A stretch of DNA of 64,000 bases, from positions 24,390-88,389 of the forward strand of contig NMRB01001632.1 in the NCBI GenBank assembly GCA_002633025.1, read 5' to 3'. Source of the DNA: Notospermus geniculatus. Its lineage: Eukaryota > Nemertea > Pilidiophora > Heteronemertea > Lineidae. Positions 23,232 to 35,271 of the stretch are shown in pieces. The notes beneath the pieces were generated by a model. It saw only the letters and a list, made by a program, of their open reading frames with translations, did no database searches and was not told the DNA's origin. Position 1 is the first letter of the stretch. Each line of letters begins with the position of its first letter. The translations under genes and the position numbers were made by a program.

Positions 23232-24449
23232 GACACCCATAAAAATCTGTGATTGGCTCAAGATAAAGAACTAGGAAATTGCTGCTTTAAGGCCTGCATA
23301 ATGGCTGTAGACAGACCTGAACATGGCTGCTGATGGACCTGAACATGGCTGGCCTGGTCAACGATGGTTGGTCCTAAACCAAGACAAGTGTGTCAATACT
23401 GGAATATTCCAGAAATTGTGCGCATATGTGACCAACATTTTCCCTCCGATATGATAGGTTTACTGCAGGATAAATCATGGATACGTGCGTCAGAACGTAC
23501 TCATAAATGAACGTCATCGAGCCGTGAAATTAACCAGTAACATCAGTGCACTCAAGACCAACCACCCTCAGCATCAATTCTGTGCTGATGCATCCACCTC
23601 ATCTACATCACGATATCATCGAGATAAATCAGCAAGTGCTGTTCATCTTAGTAATCTTATCTTAGCAGCGTGGGACATCATAACAAATGCTCTCTAGTAG
23701 TGCGCATAATTTCAATGCGACTTGCCTCCCAAAAGACTTGACTACAGTTGTAAATTCTAAGACATCGTGGCTCAGTGTTCAGTGTCGTGGTTGGTGTAGA
23801 GAAAGAAACCCAACAGACGACTACAAATCACGTCGTTACACGGTCCGCTGGACCACTTGTACGAATTTCACATCTGTCACCTGGCGTGGAGTGCGGTGAA
23901 TGGGTCCGAGTCAAACAGATCACTTGACGTTAGTCAATTACATGTGTTGGCTGTAATAATCCACCAGTTTGACTTAATTCAGCAAAACTGGTTGTTATTA
24001 TATCATGCCGTGACGTTGCTTGACATTTCGACGGCCAATATGGCGGCATTGTCGTCATGGAAATGTGACGTCACATGAAGAACCTCTATTTCATAACATT
24101 ACAGATGAAATGAAAAGTGGTTGAAATCCAACATTCAAAGGCCACAGGAAACACAGTGATGCGATAAAGAATGTTAAAAGATGTAAGACGGAAATGGTTC
24201 GGTCTCACATAACTCTTGTTTATAAGATGATAAAACTGTGTCTTCCTGCCCCCAGACCAGATGTACATGTAGAGTAGACACACAAGTCGCTGGACACACA
24301 GGATCAATAATCCTCCGCGGTCCTCTGTCTGTGTGACAGAGTCTGACAAATGGTCTGCAGACTTCCATCTGAGTTATGGGCTGCAGATTATCCGGTCAGA
24401 AGCAGACCAAGATAGTTTCATATTCAGGATGGTAGGCCAAGTTGTTCGA

Positions 24450-24510
24450 GTCTTTTGGGGTTCCAAAGGAGTCTTTAGGGGTTCCAAAGGAGTCTTTAGG
24501 GGTTCCAAAG
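24450..24510. repeat. 21-bp tandem repeat, 3 copies
   Basis: gtctttaggggttccaaagg-type units start at 24450, 24471 and 24492. The 21-base period keeps an ORF open, which explains a 146-codon plus-strand ORF here. Confidence 0.9.
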
Positions 24511-25067
24511 TACGGAGACAAAGTACGGAGGGCCTCGCCAGCGAATTCGCCAAAAGTTCATCCACAAAACACGAAGCAGCCATAAAATATCTTCGTGACG
24601 GTGTCTGCAGCTCCAACTCTCCCATCCAGTCATCCATCAGCCACGAATTAGAAAGATCACGAGATAACAAAGAAAACTGCAAACCAAATTACTCCAAGCC
24701 GTACAATCCCACTTGCCAGCGTATTCTTTCACTGTTTAATTCATTAAATGTAGATTTTCCGCAAGTTTTATGACGGAGGTGGCTGATCATATGTGAGACA
24801 TGCCACTTGGGACTTGGCAAACTTCCCAGGATACTGAACGTGCTGGTTTTTTCCTGGTCACTTACTCATCCAAACGTTGGCTGTTCTAAACGGTGACGTT
24901 CCTTTGGGTTGAGGATCTGTTCCCACGGATGGGGAGGACACCAGAACTGGCATCATCTGTCACCGAGTGGACTGACGAGACAGAAGGCTGCAGGCCTCAG
25001 GACCTCTCCAGGGAGATTCCGAGAGACAGCCTTAGAATTTCAGCTTCATGGGTTGTGTCGTGGGCTG

Positions 25068-25250
25068 GCATGGCCGTGTAGTGGTGGACTGCCGTGGTCT
25101 TGTAGCGGTGGACGGCCATGGCCGTGTTGCGGCAGACTGGCATGGTCGTAGTGGCGGACTGGCATAGTCGTAGTGGCGGACTGGCATGGTCGTAGTGGCG
25201 GACTTGCATGGTCGTAGTGGCGGACTGGCATCGTCGTGTTTTGGTGGACG
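25068..25250. repeat. About 21-bp tandem array, 8 or so copies
   Basis: Units ggcatggtcgtagtggcgga plus ct. The left copies are diverged and the four right copies nearly identical. Confidence 0.9.
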
Positions 25251-26621
25251 ATTTCTGAAATAGTTGCATCAGTACCTGGCCAAAGCAAGCTCTTAATTGG
25301 AGAGAACGGCTGACTCTTTTGAGAGTACAGACTTAGGCCTTCCCCTAGCGCCCATATTCTCCCTTATCGAATCTCAGTACATTTCAAACAGGTGTTGCAG
25401 GTATTTTCAAAAGCTCCTGATAGTCTAGAATCAGGGTTTGAGTCGGCCAGCTTCAGCCTGGTCCACCAAACTGACTTCAGCGTGACAGTTTATAAGTTGG
25501 AAGCCTGCTCGGCTGGAAACCTGTCCACCAACTACCCATCTGTAGAATTTACTGGACAGATGGTGAGAACTTGATGTAAATTGGATGAGTGTGTTGCTGG
25601 TTTGTGGAGTCTCTCTGGGATAAGATTAACCCTTTATCAGCCACAACAGAGGACTTCAGATCAAACGACAACAACAAGATTTAAAAGCTTGATTCCTGGC
25701 GGGTCCAGATGGATGACCGTCTGGTCACGAATGGTTAATAAAATCAGACCGTCTTGGCCGAGACAACTGTTGGTTCGTTAGCGGTGTAATATGATTCTGT
25801 TCATCAGGTGACGTAACCCTGATTGGAGAAGGTCCAAATACGTCACGTCAGGTAGAGCAGGTCCAAGATGGATGCCTGCAAAAGTATTGAGTGTGTCAGC
25901 TCCTATCACTGGGCACACCACAGAACAAAATATCTCTTAGAATATTTCGGGCTTTTTTGACTCGGTAGAAAAGCCGTTTGGGCTGTTTTTCCACCGGGTT
26001 GATTGCGTAGAAAAGCCGTGTTTTGCGTAGTAATATTAAGATATGATATTACTGCGGCATACCGTATCTCACCAAGGCACGAGACACTCTGATAAATTAC
26101 AAACAAATCCCTCTGCAATCTTACGGATGTCATGCGACACGAATAACAAAATCCACAAACGACACATGACAAATGGCGGGTTGAGTGACCATTCCATGTG
26201 GCAATACTCGAGCCCACAGCAAACACGAGTAGAGAATCTCGTCGGCAAGTTGGATATCCGAGTATACAAACTTGGTTTGGTCCATTACTCATCCCCTGAC
26301 GACTTCTCATACATCAAACGTTTGGTGTAACCAATGTGAACATAATCGAGGCTGGCAATGGTGGCTCTGTGGGGCGACAGTGGACTGGTCATAGAGGGAG
26401 AGACAGTTTACTGGTCAGTCACAAGGGGACAGTATGATGGTAGCGGGCACACTGGTCGCAGAGGGACAGTGTAATGGTAGCATTTTTAGGAAATCGGCCT
26501 CGGTGATTTGGGACAGCGAGAGTGGGATGAATGGAGCCAACTCTTGAACTGTATCATATTTTTCGTCAGGACCGAAGCCAAACCATTATTGGCCCTGGTA
26601 TTATGGAAGAGGCCATCTCAA

Positions 26622-26815
26622 GCTACTCATGTTCCTCACTTGGATGGGGTCTTTTATTTGCCCTTGCGAAGGCACAAGGTACAAGGCACCACGGCTTACT
26701 GTCCCATGCGAATGACTGAAGAGCCGGGGATGATTAAGTCCATATGGCCCTGCTGGATTCGAACCCAGGACCTGCCGCTTATCAGGACTCCATGAAACCA
26801 CTCTTGCGATCGGGA
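26622..26815 (-). mobile_element. tRNA-derived SINE (family 3), copy 2
   Basis: On the minus strand, a B box gggttcgaatccagc follows a decayed A-box region. The body cttcgcaagggcaaataaaa then gaccccatccaagtgagg matches copy 1 at 22970-23120. Confidence 0.75.
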
Positions 26816-28792
26816 TGAAGCAGTCATGCAGGCCAAAGCCAAAGATTTCAAACACTGTTAACAACATTGAACGTACAAAAATCATTCAGCAACAAGACAT
26901 AACTGTAGTATGGTTAGGCCAGAGCAGGGCCTTTGTGGAGTTGAGAGCTTCATTCGTCATGAAACTAAGGATCGATGCTGTAGAGGAAACAGCAGCCCAT
27001 TCATTTAGAACAATCGCCTTGGTGATTGCTCTGCCTGGATACAGATAGAGAGAGGAGGTAAGGCTGGTTGCACCCAGCTACCAGATGGTGACGGAGAAGA
27101 TAAGGTGGAGTACTTATGGCAAGCAGCAAATATGGAGAGCTAAGTCTCCAGAACAGCAGAGACCATCAACAAACAGAGACTTACTGTGACTGTTTAAATC
27201 ATGATATCCAATTCTGAATTTTGTTTTGAAAATAATAAATGAAATGATGGGCAAGTGAATGACACGTGATGCGTGGGCTGTGCAGCAGCAAATGATGTCC
27301 GAACTGGGTATCGGCAAAGTAGAAACACAAACTGATGTCACAAATAGTCCGAACGCTGAAACTTGCAAAAATCACAAACAACAGAAAAAGAGAACTTCCA
27401 AAACATTTGCATCCAAAACCAATCCAACAACTTTTCCTAAAAGCCAATTGAACTCCAACAACTTGTCAGGTTGTCTGAAAGAGCTACATGTAACTCCGCA
27501 CTGCATCCATCCCGGGACGTGTCACATACCTCGAGCCTCCAGAAATAACCACCACTAGAAGACGACAAATGGATCAAATGGAGAGGTTTCCTCTAAAGAA
27601 CTCACATCGTATCCATCCAACCCGACCGGTCTAGTAACCACGGCGCTACAGCGATAAAGTCGTAGCACGACTCAACTGTCCGCTATCCAATAATACTATA
27701 TCAAATACGAGCGAATCGACAATGTTAGCGTTCCTCTCCAACGCAGTATTGATAACGCCTGATTGGTCGACGATGGGACGGGTTGTGCTAAAATGGGACT
27801 TGGCCTGTGATGCGGCAGCTGGATATATGTTGGGAATACATAAAATACGGACTGGCCGGAGAATAAATTGGCCTGGCGATATGAACACTTTGCCACCAGG
27901 GTTATTATAAAACAAGGAGCAGTAACTCGCCGAGCCTGGCCGAGTAATATGTCGTCAGCATCCTAATGAAGAGTTTTGTACGACTTGACTGGACCAGACG
28001 CGCCATGATCTCAACAGCTGGGGTGGGTTATTAGAAAATAAGGACTCTGGCCAAGGAATGGCGACCTGGGGATGGGCTGTGGGGGAATAACTGATGAAAA
28101 TGGCCGTTAGAGGAGGCAGAGTTATGTTGGTGATGGTCCACCTGGCCTGCTGCATGAGGTGTGGGTTCCTGTGAGAAAACCTGATCAAACATTTTCTTCG
28201 TTGCAGAAAAATTAAAACCTGGACGACCAGAGCGATGAAGAGTGACTGATGTTGAAAGGAGGACGACACTGGTCCAGATATTTTGTATAAAAGTGACCAA
28301 TCAACAGCTGGCAATGTCTCATCTCGTCTGGGAACTCGGCCAAAATCTTAAAACATCACAAATCAAATCTCAATTATAAATTTTTGTTTTCTGAAGATAA
28401 CGTTATCTAAAATGCTCATTTCTTTATTGCGCAGCCGTTATTCCGCATCGGACGCCGTCATGGTCACGTGACCAATGCATTCAATCACCATATCAGCGCT
28501 CGGCAGTGCCACCCAATCCAGAGATTAACACAAATCTTTAATTACTGACAGCTAATCCGAGCATTAATTACACCAGAATTAAACGGCTCCATTTTCTGAT
28601 CAATGGCTTCGATGGCAAATGGTGAAATCAGCCCAACTTCATCATGTCGCTTTCATAATACTCTGTGAGAGGTCGGCTTAAGTCGGACTTTGTGGCTGCC
28701 GCGACAAGCCGCCTCGTTTCTCTGCAGCTAGACTGAGTGTGGGCGGGAAAGGCAGTGGCTGGACCGTGGCAGGGCCTTGTGGAGTTGGTGTG

Positions 28793-29010
28793 CATGGTGG
28801 CACAGTAATAAGAGCTTCTGACTTGTCACCGAGAAGCTGTGGGTTCGACACCCGTCGAGTTGTCACTCTGTTCTCTCAACTGGTCTGAAAGGCCCAAGCG
28901 ATAAGCAGAATGAGCTGCGCCTTGAGTTCCCGAGAAAACTTTCTGGAGAAACTGGTGATGATGTGAAAAGCCATCGACATCGTGCGGCAGTACACAGCCA
29001 TCTGTACACA
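28793..29010 (+). mobile_element. tRNA-derived SINE (family 2)
   Basis: Head tggtggcacagtaataagag (A-box-like) and gtgggttcgacacccg (B box), then ctctgttctctcaactggtc, a tgagctgcgccttgagttcc body and actttctggagaaactggtg. It is Pol III-like by sequence; no ORF is expected. Confidence 0.8.
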
Positions 29011-29535
29011 CCATTACCTGTAACATCATACATACCATGCTCGCTAATGTTTTGGTCCACTCTCTGTATACAAGCAAGAGCCTAGTGCCTAGAAATCTGT
29101 TCCTACTGACCAGGGATTGAGTTTTTTCTGAACAGAAGGAACAAGTTTTTGGCCAAACTTTTCTGTATCACGCGATGGACTTGTGTCAGACAGAAGTTGA
29201 TACCAATTCCGATCTGAGACCGGTCATCACCGTTATCACGTGATCTCCTCCCCTTTATCTCCTCCATTTGGCATAATACATCAATGATTGCGCATCAGGC
29301 TGGTAAGATCAGCCATCACCATGTAGATGTAGCGGCCAAGCTTCCCGGTCAACAGATCTCTTATAGAACGGTCTTGGAACATTAATGGATGGTCTGTAGA
29401 CATTAATAGAGACGATTAAGGAAGAAGGAATTCATGTTAGTATTACCATACCATGATTGGTCAATGCATTTGTAAGGATCCGTTTCCAGGGACTTTCTAT
29501 CCGGTGTCCATCCCGGATGTCAACGAATCATCTTT

Positions 29536-29765
29536 GGGCTGTCAGAGTGGTGCAGTGGACACATCAGCGGCTGTCACCTCTGAGGAGCCAGGTTCGATCC
29601 CTGGTCAGACCTGCTCCTCGTGTGATAGAGAGACTCCCACTGACAGGGCAGTTTTCACCGGGTACTCTGGTTTTCTCCTGCTGTACGAGTCTGCCCAATG
29701 TTGTCGAGTTTATTAGGCCCCATCAGGCACTTTATATCTCTCGATCCAATATTTCCTTTACTTAG
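29536..29765 (+). mobile_element. tRNA-derived SINE (family 1), best copy
   Basis: Head tgtcagagtggtgcagtgg and caggttcgatccctgg (a perfect B box with pairing arms), then a tail containing accgggtactctggttttct then cctgctgta. Related copies are at 44893, 46888, 49868, 53733 and, reversed, 61686. The intact B box suggests relatively recent insertion. Confidence 0.85.
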
Positions 29766-30469
29766 TTTTTACGAGATAGCTGATCATGAGGCGTTGCAGC
29801 GAGTGCAGTGATGCTGGGAGTGTTAATCCATCCTCCTCCCTGTACCTGCCGATCTGACCACACCCAACATCCCATTACAACACTCCAGCTGTTATTGTCT
29901 TTGTCGTCATGGTGCTCAATCACCATGGCAACGCTGTAAACAAGAGTGGACTAATTCCCTGTGTGTGATTGGACTGGTAATTAAGACAGCCTCAGGATGT
30001 CGTTAGACCAATTAACAGACTTCTTTGTTGTGGATGTGACAGGATATTAACCCTTTCTCCGCCAGATGGCAGCGTGCAGACGGATGGGTCTTAACCGAGA
30101 GTTACAGAAGGTGAGGAACTTATCTCCGTGGAATCAACGAGCTTGAGAGAGGTGGGCGCCATAACTCAAGTCTTGACTGTGATAAATCCTTTGTGAAATA
30201 TCAAGAAAGATACCGAAGATAACGCAGCCGCGCCATGACGAATCATAGCCCCAGTCTTGCCATCGATCAATATGACCTTGATGTTGACCTTGAGAGTTCA
30301 TATGTGACCTTCGCTGAGGTCATGACCCATCTCAGTGATGTAGCCATGGGCTCCGTGAGTAATGCTTTAATATCCATCAATCACTTTGATCTCAAGTTTG
30401 ACGTCTCCGTCTCCAGAGCTCACAGAGTCCAGGTTGGTGACCTTCTCAATGTCAATGATATCAGTGAAG

Positions 30470-30690
30470 ATGACTCGTGACGTCATCGCCATGGACGCGG
30501 TGACTCGTGACATCATCACTATGGTCAGAATACTCGTGACGTCATCACTACGGTCATGATGACTCGTACCCGACATCATCACCACGGTCAGGACGACTCG
30601 TGACGTCATCACCACGGTCATGATGACTCGTACCCGACATCATCACCACGGTCAGGATGACTCGTACCCGACATCATCACCACGGTCAGG
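30470..30690. repeat. About 30-bp tandem array containing TGACGTCA
   Basis: Units of the form ggtcatgatgactcgtgacg then tcatcaccac, with variants in which gtgacgtcat is replaced by acccgacatcat. Several copies contain the palindrome TGACGTCA. Confidence 0.9.
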
Positions 30691-32699
30691 ATGACCAGGC
30701 AATCCACAGAAGTGTAACTAGCATCCCTCGTCATGGACACGGTCCATCCCAGCCAGATTGATAACCATTCATCCGGCCGGCAAACACAAGCGTGCCAGAA
30801 TATTTATAACTTCTGTGATGAATCTATGCGTTAATTTGCCATGACATAATAATTATGGCATTTTCTTGTGGGTATAATCGCTGTATACCAAATTAGACGT
30901 TCATACTTGGGTGTCGTACATCAACACGCCCTGCACGAGGAGATCCGCTGGGGATTTTCCTGGAAGTTTTTGAGAAATGTCTGATGTGGGTACAAATAAC
31001 CAAACCAAGGATTGGTCACGCTGTTTCATGGAATGATATTTTGCGGGGGTGGTTTTCAAACATGGAGGGCAATTTTTCGAGTACCAGAAGATTTCAAGGA
31101 AACCAAACGCCACAGAAAAGCTCTGAAGGACTATCGCAATGGTTTCACCATTCACTCAGGGTCGCTAAGCTACAACCAATGAATGAGTCTTTGTAGGTCA
31201 CATGACTTGGCGCCATAACGACTCGAGTTCCAGCTGGGGGCGAAGTAAATACCGAATGATCTCTCGATTTGGCAGAAATCACAGGGAAATAGAGTCGTTA
31301 GGGAGGGCTTCCTCGACTAAGTCTCGTCTAATTAACCAGTAAACCACAAACACAGATACTACCATTATAACCCGAGTTGAATGGCCGCCAACAGAGACGG
31401 ATGATTTTTTCCTCCTCCTGGTTCATTTGTCAGGAGATTTTGGGCATCATCCATCACCGTGGTGATATGGTTATTGACATGTGGGATGAAGCCCAGAGTC
31501 GCTCCCATCACTAACAAATCCTTGCAGATTTACGGTGAAAATTGTGGAGATTTTCTGGTTTTATTTCTCATCAATGATCGGTTTTCGATGCCGTTGGTGA
31601 AGTGATCACCGCCGAGGTCAAAGGTCACCACAGACATGACAGCTGACATGCGCCATGCGCCTGTTTTGAAAACAGCCAGCCGTTAGAAAGAGATTTCACC
31701 ACTTTGAGTCTAAGTGGCGGCTGGAAGTGACACAAGACAATGTGGTAATAGCCTTGGTGACAATATCATTAACTTTAAAATGGAAGTGTTGCGTTGTGAA
31801 GACACTTCAACTATTTGAGACTCTTATAGAAATGTTTCTGAGTGCCGCGAATAGATCTTGGCTCAGAACATTTAGATTCATTGCCATGACCTTCGTTGAC
31901 TTTCAGCTTTTGAAATGACCTTGACAAGCAGGAAGATCATGTAGGTGACCTTCACCTTTTCAAACGACCTTGACAGGCATGGCCAGATGAGCTGATTGTA
32001 CAAAATAGAGAAAAGATGTATTGTGACGGAAAACCAGCAAAACAATATTTTTTGTCATGATCAGAGGTTTTGACGCCAGCAAGTGCCAGTTGCAATAATG
32101 GCCGAAAACGATCTGCAGGAAAAATGTGGCGGGCGAAAAGAGCTAATGCATCAGATTGAAAAACAAACGTTGCCTCTCTCCACAAACATCAATTACTCTC
32201 TGAATGGCTCCCATCAACTTTGTAAATAAACCGCCACAAAACGGATACAGTATCCCATCATGCATTTCATGAATACTGGCCGGACAAGCTGTGTTCATTT
32301 TACATCCGGCGTCCAGGATGGCCGACAGAAATCGGACAATATTCGATTACTCAACATGTCAAACAAACAAGATGTTTGGCCACAGCATTATCATCGCTTT
32401 TGGTTGCCATGGTTACGTGACCTCTGGGATGACCTGTGTCACCTTATGTTAGGAGAGAGAAGGGTGCTTGGGGTCGTTATTGATATCCCCCCAGGATGGG
32501 TAATCTTCTCGACATGAATTACAATGACAGGTGCCTCTGGATATGAATACCACCAACGAAGAGGGCATACATACAACTGAGGGTCTGGTCACAAGTGTAA
32601 TACTCAAATGTAGGAGGAAACCAAATTAGCGGCTGTGAAACAGATCATCACGTCATAAACCACTTCACTACCAGAGATGGAAATTCTGGTTCCTGGCGT

Positions 32700-32870
32700 C
32701 ATGATGCAACTATGACGTCATGATGCAACCATGGCGTCATGATGCAACCACGACGTCAAGCTGCAACCATGGCGTCATGATGCAACCACGACGTCATGAT
32801 GCAACCACGACGTCATGATGCAACCACGACGTCATGATGCAACCACGACGTCATGATGCAACCATGTACT
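32700..32870. repeat. 19-bp tandem array, about 9 copies
   Basis: Units gacgtcatgatgcaaccac, with occasional ggcgtcat or gacgtcaagctg variants. It sits about 140 bases left of the foldback element at 33011, which also carries gacgtca. Confidence 0.95.
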
Positions 32871-33010
32871 TAAAGCATTCATGACGTTGTTATGACGCAA
32901 AACTCCATGACAAAGTGGTAATTTTTCGAGTATAGTTTTGTCCAGAATATCTGTGATCCGCACACAACACTTCTTGCGTAAAGATGGTATATCTATATTT
33001 TCCTGCTGAA

Positions 33011-33222
33011 GACAGTATAGAGGCCTTGCAAATGACGTCACAAGCCGCCATGCTGGGGGGCACATACTGCAGAGGCGCAGCGAAATGTCCCAATGACGTT
33101 ACGTCAAACACTGGCGTCGCGCACTTCACGCAGGCCACGTCACGGTCAGCTCACACCTCTGCCCACTTGTCCCTCAGCATGGCCGCCAGGATGACGTCAT
33201 TGCAAGGCCTCTATATCGTCTG
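33011..33222. mobile_element. MITE-like foldback element with TGACGTCA in both arms
   Basis: tatagaggccttgcaaatga then cgtcacaagccgccatgctg on the left pairs with cagcatggccgccaggatga then cgtcattgcaaggcctctat on the right. The arms are about 45 bases around a 115-base centre. The only ORF follows the arms, and there is no transposase. Confidence 0.85.
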
Positions 33223-33847
33223 AGATAGGATTGGTCGGGCCATCTGACCAATAGGTCCCACAACGCCCCACACACAATACCCACCCTCTGATAGCGGCAT
33301 GGAGGATGAGTTATAACGTCATCTGTATGAGATGGAAACATTGTCATAGAGCGGCAGAAAAAAGGCCCGTCTGCCACCGCAACAGAGCGATGAGATTGGT
33401 GTGAACCGCTGGGACGGCGATGCTGGATGAATCATACGCTGTATGACATTACTAACAGAGCTAAACAATGAACTAACACGTCAAAAACAGCAAACGGCGG
33501 GTTTCGTTTTGTTTATCGTGAGCGGATCACACCCGAAGGTCGCTGACCGGGTCATATTGGGAATGATCAAGAAATGATGAGAGATTGGTGATTTCCCAAG
33601 CCAGAGATTTGGGGGTTAAATACGGTGTGAAATGAGGTCATGTTAGAGGTTATCTTGATAAATATTTGATTAAAATATCGGCTGAAAAAGAACAAAAATC
33701 ACTACAAATTGACAAAAATATTGAAAGTGCAAGTATTGTAGCGGTTATTCAAGAACAAATGGGGAAAAAATGTGAAAATGTCACTTTGTATAACAATCAG
33801 AAATAGGAAATATTCTCATCATTGTATCCACAGTTCATCAAGGATTT

Positions 33848-33877
33848 CAGAAGGTCACACGGCTGTGTGACCTTCTG
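33848..33877. repeat. Perfect 13-bp hairpin built from AGGTCA
   Basis: cagaaggtcacac, four bases (ggct), then gtgtgaccttctg. Directly followed by tgaccttgacctttt. Confidence 0.9.
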
Positions 33878-35191
33878 TGACCTTGACCTTTTATGCTAAT
33901 AAAGTAAAAGCAGGAGACCAGACATAACGACAGCGATGACTTGTCCTGTTCAGGTTGAAACATCCCGAGCATGGGCCAAATATGGAGAAGTCCACACACC
34001 GGTATCTACGACCTTCATCCTTGACCTTGATAGGTCTCTTTGACCTTGATAGGTTAAGGTCATTGCCATGACATTGATGGTAGGAATGCAGGAATTTCTC
34101 AGGCTTCTAGACGGTTTGTTTGGGGATTTCATGGTCCACCATTTTCTCAAGTTGTGATCACGTGACTTGATCATTGTGCCAGGACAAATCCAACCTGGAC
34201 ATGACGTCATTCATCATTTTGAGGAGGTTTTCCATCTTGGATTTCTACAGATGCGGACATACGAACTCTCCACAGGAATCCAAAATGGCGGACCTGTCGA
34301 AATGATGAATATCTTGTACAATACTTAGAAATTGACAGACAGCCGGCAACGGTACTCTTGACGACACCCTGACTAAATGATTCCAGACGGTTCTCTTCAA
34401 AAACAATGAGACCTTGACTTTAACTCATTACTGAGGGCAAATACTTCACAAACAACATTAAACTAAGCTGTACCAGACATTTGCAACCGTCAATTTGTTC
34501 TGATTTTGTAAGAAAAATACTTTTAGAAAAATTTAAAGCCCACACCATTGGGACTCATTTTGAAGCTTTCAGCGTCAGGTTCATAATGGCATCATTTGTT
34601 TTATGTTTCGGTTCATTTTAAGGGAGATTTTTTTTGCTTTTTTTCGATTACAAACTTTTCAAATTTGGATACTTTTCGAAACGAACAACACAAAGATTTT
34701 TGAATGACTTACGACTAACGGAATCAAAGAATCAGAATGCCGGTTCTTAAATTAGAAAGAAGAAAGTAGCTTAATGTTTCATCAACTCATTGAATACCAA
34801 ATGGAAGCAGACGAGAGGTTGATCTCAGAGCAGACGACATTTGAATGAATTTTTCTCCAAATTGATGGATTTTAGGGGGAAATTGAAGAGAAATTGTACC
34901 TCACAAGTGGAAAATAATATTCCTTCAAAAAAGTGGAAAATTCAGTTCACTTGCCCAAAACAGCGCTTTTTTACCCAAAATTGTAACACAGGCATTCAAT
35001 GAGTTCTAAACCCAGCACAGACAGAGATATATTGAAATTCGTCATTCATTGTTTTCCTAGAAATACTTTACCATAGAAAGACATACCCAGAGCTAGTGGG
35101 AACATGGTAACATTTTGTTTACATTTGTATTCAGGATTCACGTCATATTTTTGTAAATTGTTTAAATATTTCAAATAAATTTTCTACTTAC

Positions 35192-35271
35192 TGGCATCGT
35201 TTGACTCCCATGAAGATTGTTGATTGCTGCCTGTGCTTCGTTGTGTGAACTAAACTTTACAAATGCACAGC
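35192..35271 (-). CDS. CELF: CELF-like protein, exon encoding the RNP1 part of RRM2
   Basis: Seen: an 80-nt minus-strand exon between a TTTTCAG acceptor and a CCA/GTAAGT donor. Joined to the previous exon it gives [20 protein letters not shown] followed by [16 protein letters not shown] is the RNP1 strand, with the two aromatic residues that stack on RNA bases. Helix 2 ([12 protein letters not shown]) is typical of CELF RRM2. The exon enters in phase 1 and leaves in phase 0, so skipping it alone would shift the frame. It lies 1.7 kb from the upstream exon and 17.4 kb from the downstream one. Agreement in frame and family order with both neighbours makes the call very secure. Confidence 0.96.

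Larger units (their letters stand above)
17809..35191 (-). other. CELF intron, 17.4 kb
   Basis: The largest intron bounded on both sides in the window. It holds at least eight tandem arrays, foldback elements at 23.1 and 33.0 kb, several SINEs and AGGTCA-rich stretches, listed separately. No coding exon resembling CELF or another gene is visible. About 34.4-35.2 kb is unusually AT-rich. Confidence 0.8.

Noticed and set aside
24333-24773. 146-codon plus-strand ORF
   Set aside because: Kept open by a 21-bp tandem repeat; the remainder is not protein-like.
30235-30480. 81-codon acidic plus-strand ORF
   Set aside because: Built largely from tgaccttgat words and tandem repeat sequence; no splice context or similarity I know.
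32700-32870. CRISPR array
   Set aside because: A plain head-to-tail 19-bp tandem repeat without spacers, in an animal intron.
32984-33223. 79-codon plus-strand ORF
   Set aside because: Coincides with the foldback element at 33011-33222 and its two arms.
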